NCBI GenBank assembly: GCA_025464585.1
Contig: JAODGL010000138.1
Coordinates: 1-6,469 of the forward strand
Direction of reading: 5' to 3'
Length of the DNA: 6,469 bases
Source: Methanosarcinales archaeon
Lineage (GTDB): Archaea > Halobacteriota > Syntropharchaeia > Alkanophagales > Methanospirareceae
The position numbers and the translations under genes were made by a program. Positions 6,003 through 6,469 of this stretch are shown piece by piece; position 1 is the stretch's first letter, and every line of letters starts with the position of its first letter. The notes below the pieces were generated by a model, which saw only the letters and a program-made list of their open reading frames with translations, did no database searches and was not told the DNA's origin.

Positions 6003-6469
6003 ATGATTATGCTTTACTTCTTGCTCTTGCCCTTAATTGTGGTATTTATAGCACCTCTTTTAAGACCTAAGGGAGCTACTTATCTCTCTTCAGCCGCTTT
6101 TTTAATCCCTTTCTTTTCTATATTATACTGTATCTTCAAAGGCTGTCCTTCCGAGATTCACCTCATGAATTTCGCACCTCCGATAGGCGAGATTTACCTT
6201 AATTTCGACTTTATCTCAAATGCGTTTGGACTCACTATTTGTATTGTCTCCGCGATGGTCGCCCTTTTTGCGCTGCCCTACATGGAGCACAGGTTCGAGG
6301 AGATGGAGCTGAAAGTCGAGAGCGAATTCAGGAGATACATATTCTTATATGACTTTTATGCCGTTTCGATGTTGTGGCTCGTGTACAGTGGAAATCTCAT
6401 CCTCTTGTACGTCTTCCTGGAGATTACGCTAATTACCGCTTTCCTGCTTATTTACCGCTATGGGTATGG
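6003..6469 (+). CDS. NuoL/NuoM-type ion-pumping antiporter-like subunit (N-terminal 155 residues, cut by window end)
   Basis: The N-terminal part of a large polytopic membrane protein of the proton-conducting antiporter family. The visible hydrophobic segments are at about 3-19, 25-45, 67-92, 112-128 and 130-150. E139 in VFLEIT sits where NuoL and NuoM carry the essential TM5 glutamate (E144 in E. coli). A charged loop (93-110, rich in Glu, Arg and Lys) separates the third and fourth segments. The ATG at 6003 follows the nuoK stop by one base, with GGAGGTG (5984-5990) twelve bases upstream. The next ATG, two codons later, is less well placed. Position after K suggests FqoM or FqoL. The two are homologous, and the part in view does not separate them well, so no symbol is given. 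Confidence 0.85.
   Translation, partial: MIMLYFLLLPLIVVFIAPLLRPKGATYLSSAAFLIPFFSILYCIFKGCPSEIHLMNFAPPIGEIYLNFDFISNAFGLTICIVSAMVALFALPYMEHRFEEMELKVESEFRRYIFLYDFYAVSMLWLVYSGNLILLYVFLEITLITAFLLIYRYGY

Noticed and set aside
1..6469. CRISPR array, tRNA, rRNA, insertion sequence or transposase
   Set aside because: No regularly spaced repeats, no cloverleaf-like elements, and no transposase motifs or terminal inverted repeats were seen on either strand.

Overview
The window reads as archaeal DNA. The upstream regions hold BRE/TATA-type promoter elements rather than bacterial -35/-10 boxes, and the first gene of the respiratory operon looks leaderless while its followers carry strong Shine-Dalgarno sites. 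The complex I-like genes begin J-K-then an antiporter-type subunit, an order I recall for the F420H2:quinone oxidoreductase (fqo) cluster of Archaeoglobus and relatives rather than for the Methanosarcina fpo operon. My best guess is a euryarchaeon of the Archaeoglobi / ANME-1 / Syntrophoarchaeum kind. This is inference from gene content and style; no marker gene is present.

Region 1 (1-2477, minus strand) is one uninterrupted reading frame that runs off the left edge. It encodes the first 825 residues of a large protein with an N-terminal phospholipase D-like (HKD) nuclease-type domain, a SNF2/HepA-type helicase ATPase lobe and a long charged linker. The second helicase lobe lies outside the window. 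Such PLD-SNF2 fusions are a recognised but poorly characterised family and are plausible DNA-processing or genome-defence proteins.

Region 2 (2478-2849) is an AT-rich divergent intergenic region. It has a good archaeal promoter facing the helicase, a weaker promoter candidate facing the two-component genes, and a doubtful 42-codon frame overlapping the helicase start by ATGA.

Region 3 (2850-5145, plus strand) is a two-component pair. The response regulator has an unusual domain order, with an Lrp/AsnC-like helix-turn-helix in front of the receiver domain. The membrane histidine kinase has an extracytoplasmic double-Cache-like sensor and no HAMP domain. The two genes are 40 bp apart and are probably cognate and co-transcribed.

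Region 4 (5210-6469, plus strand) is the start of a complex I-type operon: NuoJ-like, NuoK-like and the N-terminal part of a NuoL/NuoM-type ion-pumping subunit, tightly packed behind a promoter in the 64-bp gap after the kinase. They would form part of the membrane arm of an F420H2 or NADH-like dehydrogenase that couples electron transfer to ion export. The kinase pair sits directly upstream in the same direction, so it may regulate respiration, but nothing in the sequence proves it.

I saw no tRNA, rRNA, CRISPR array, insertion sequence or long repeat.
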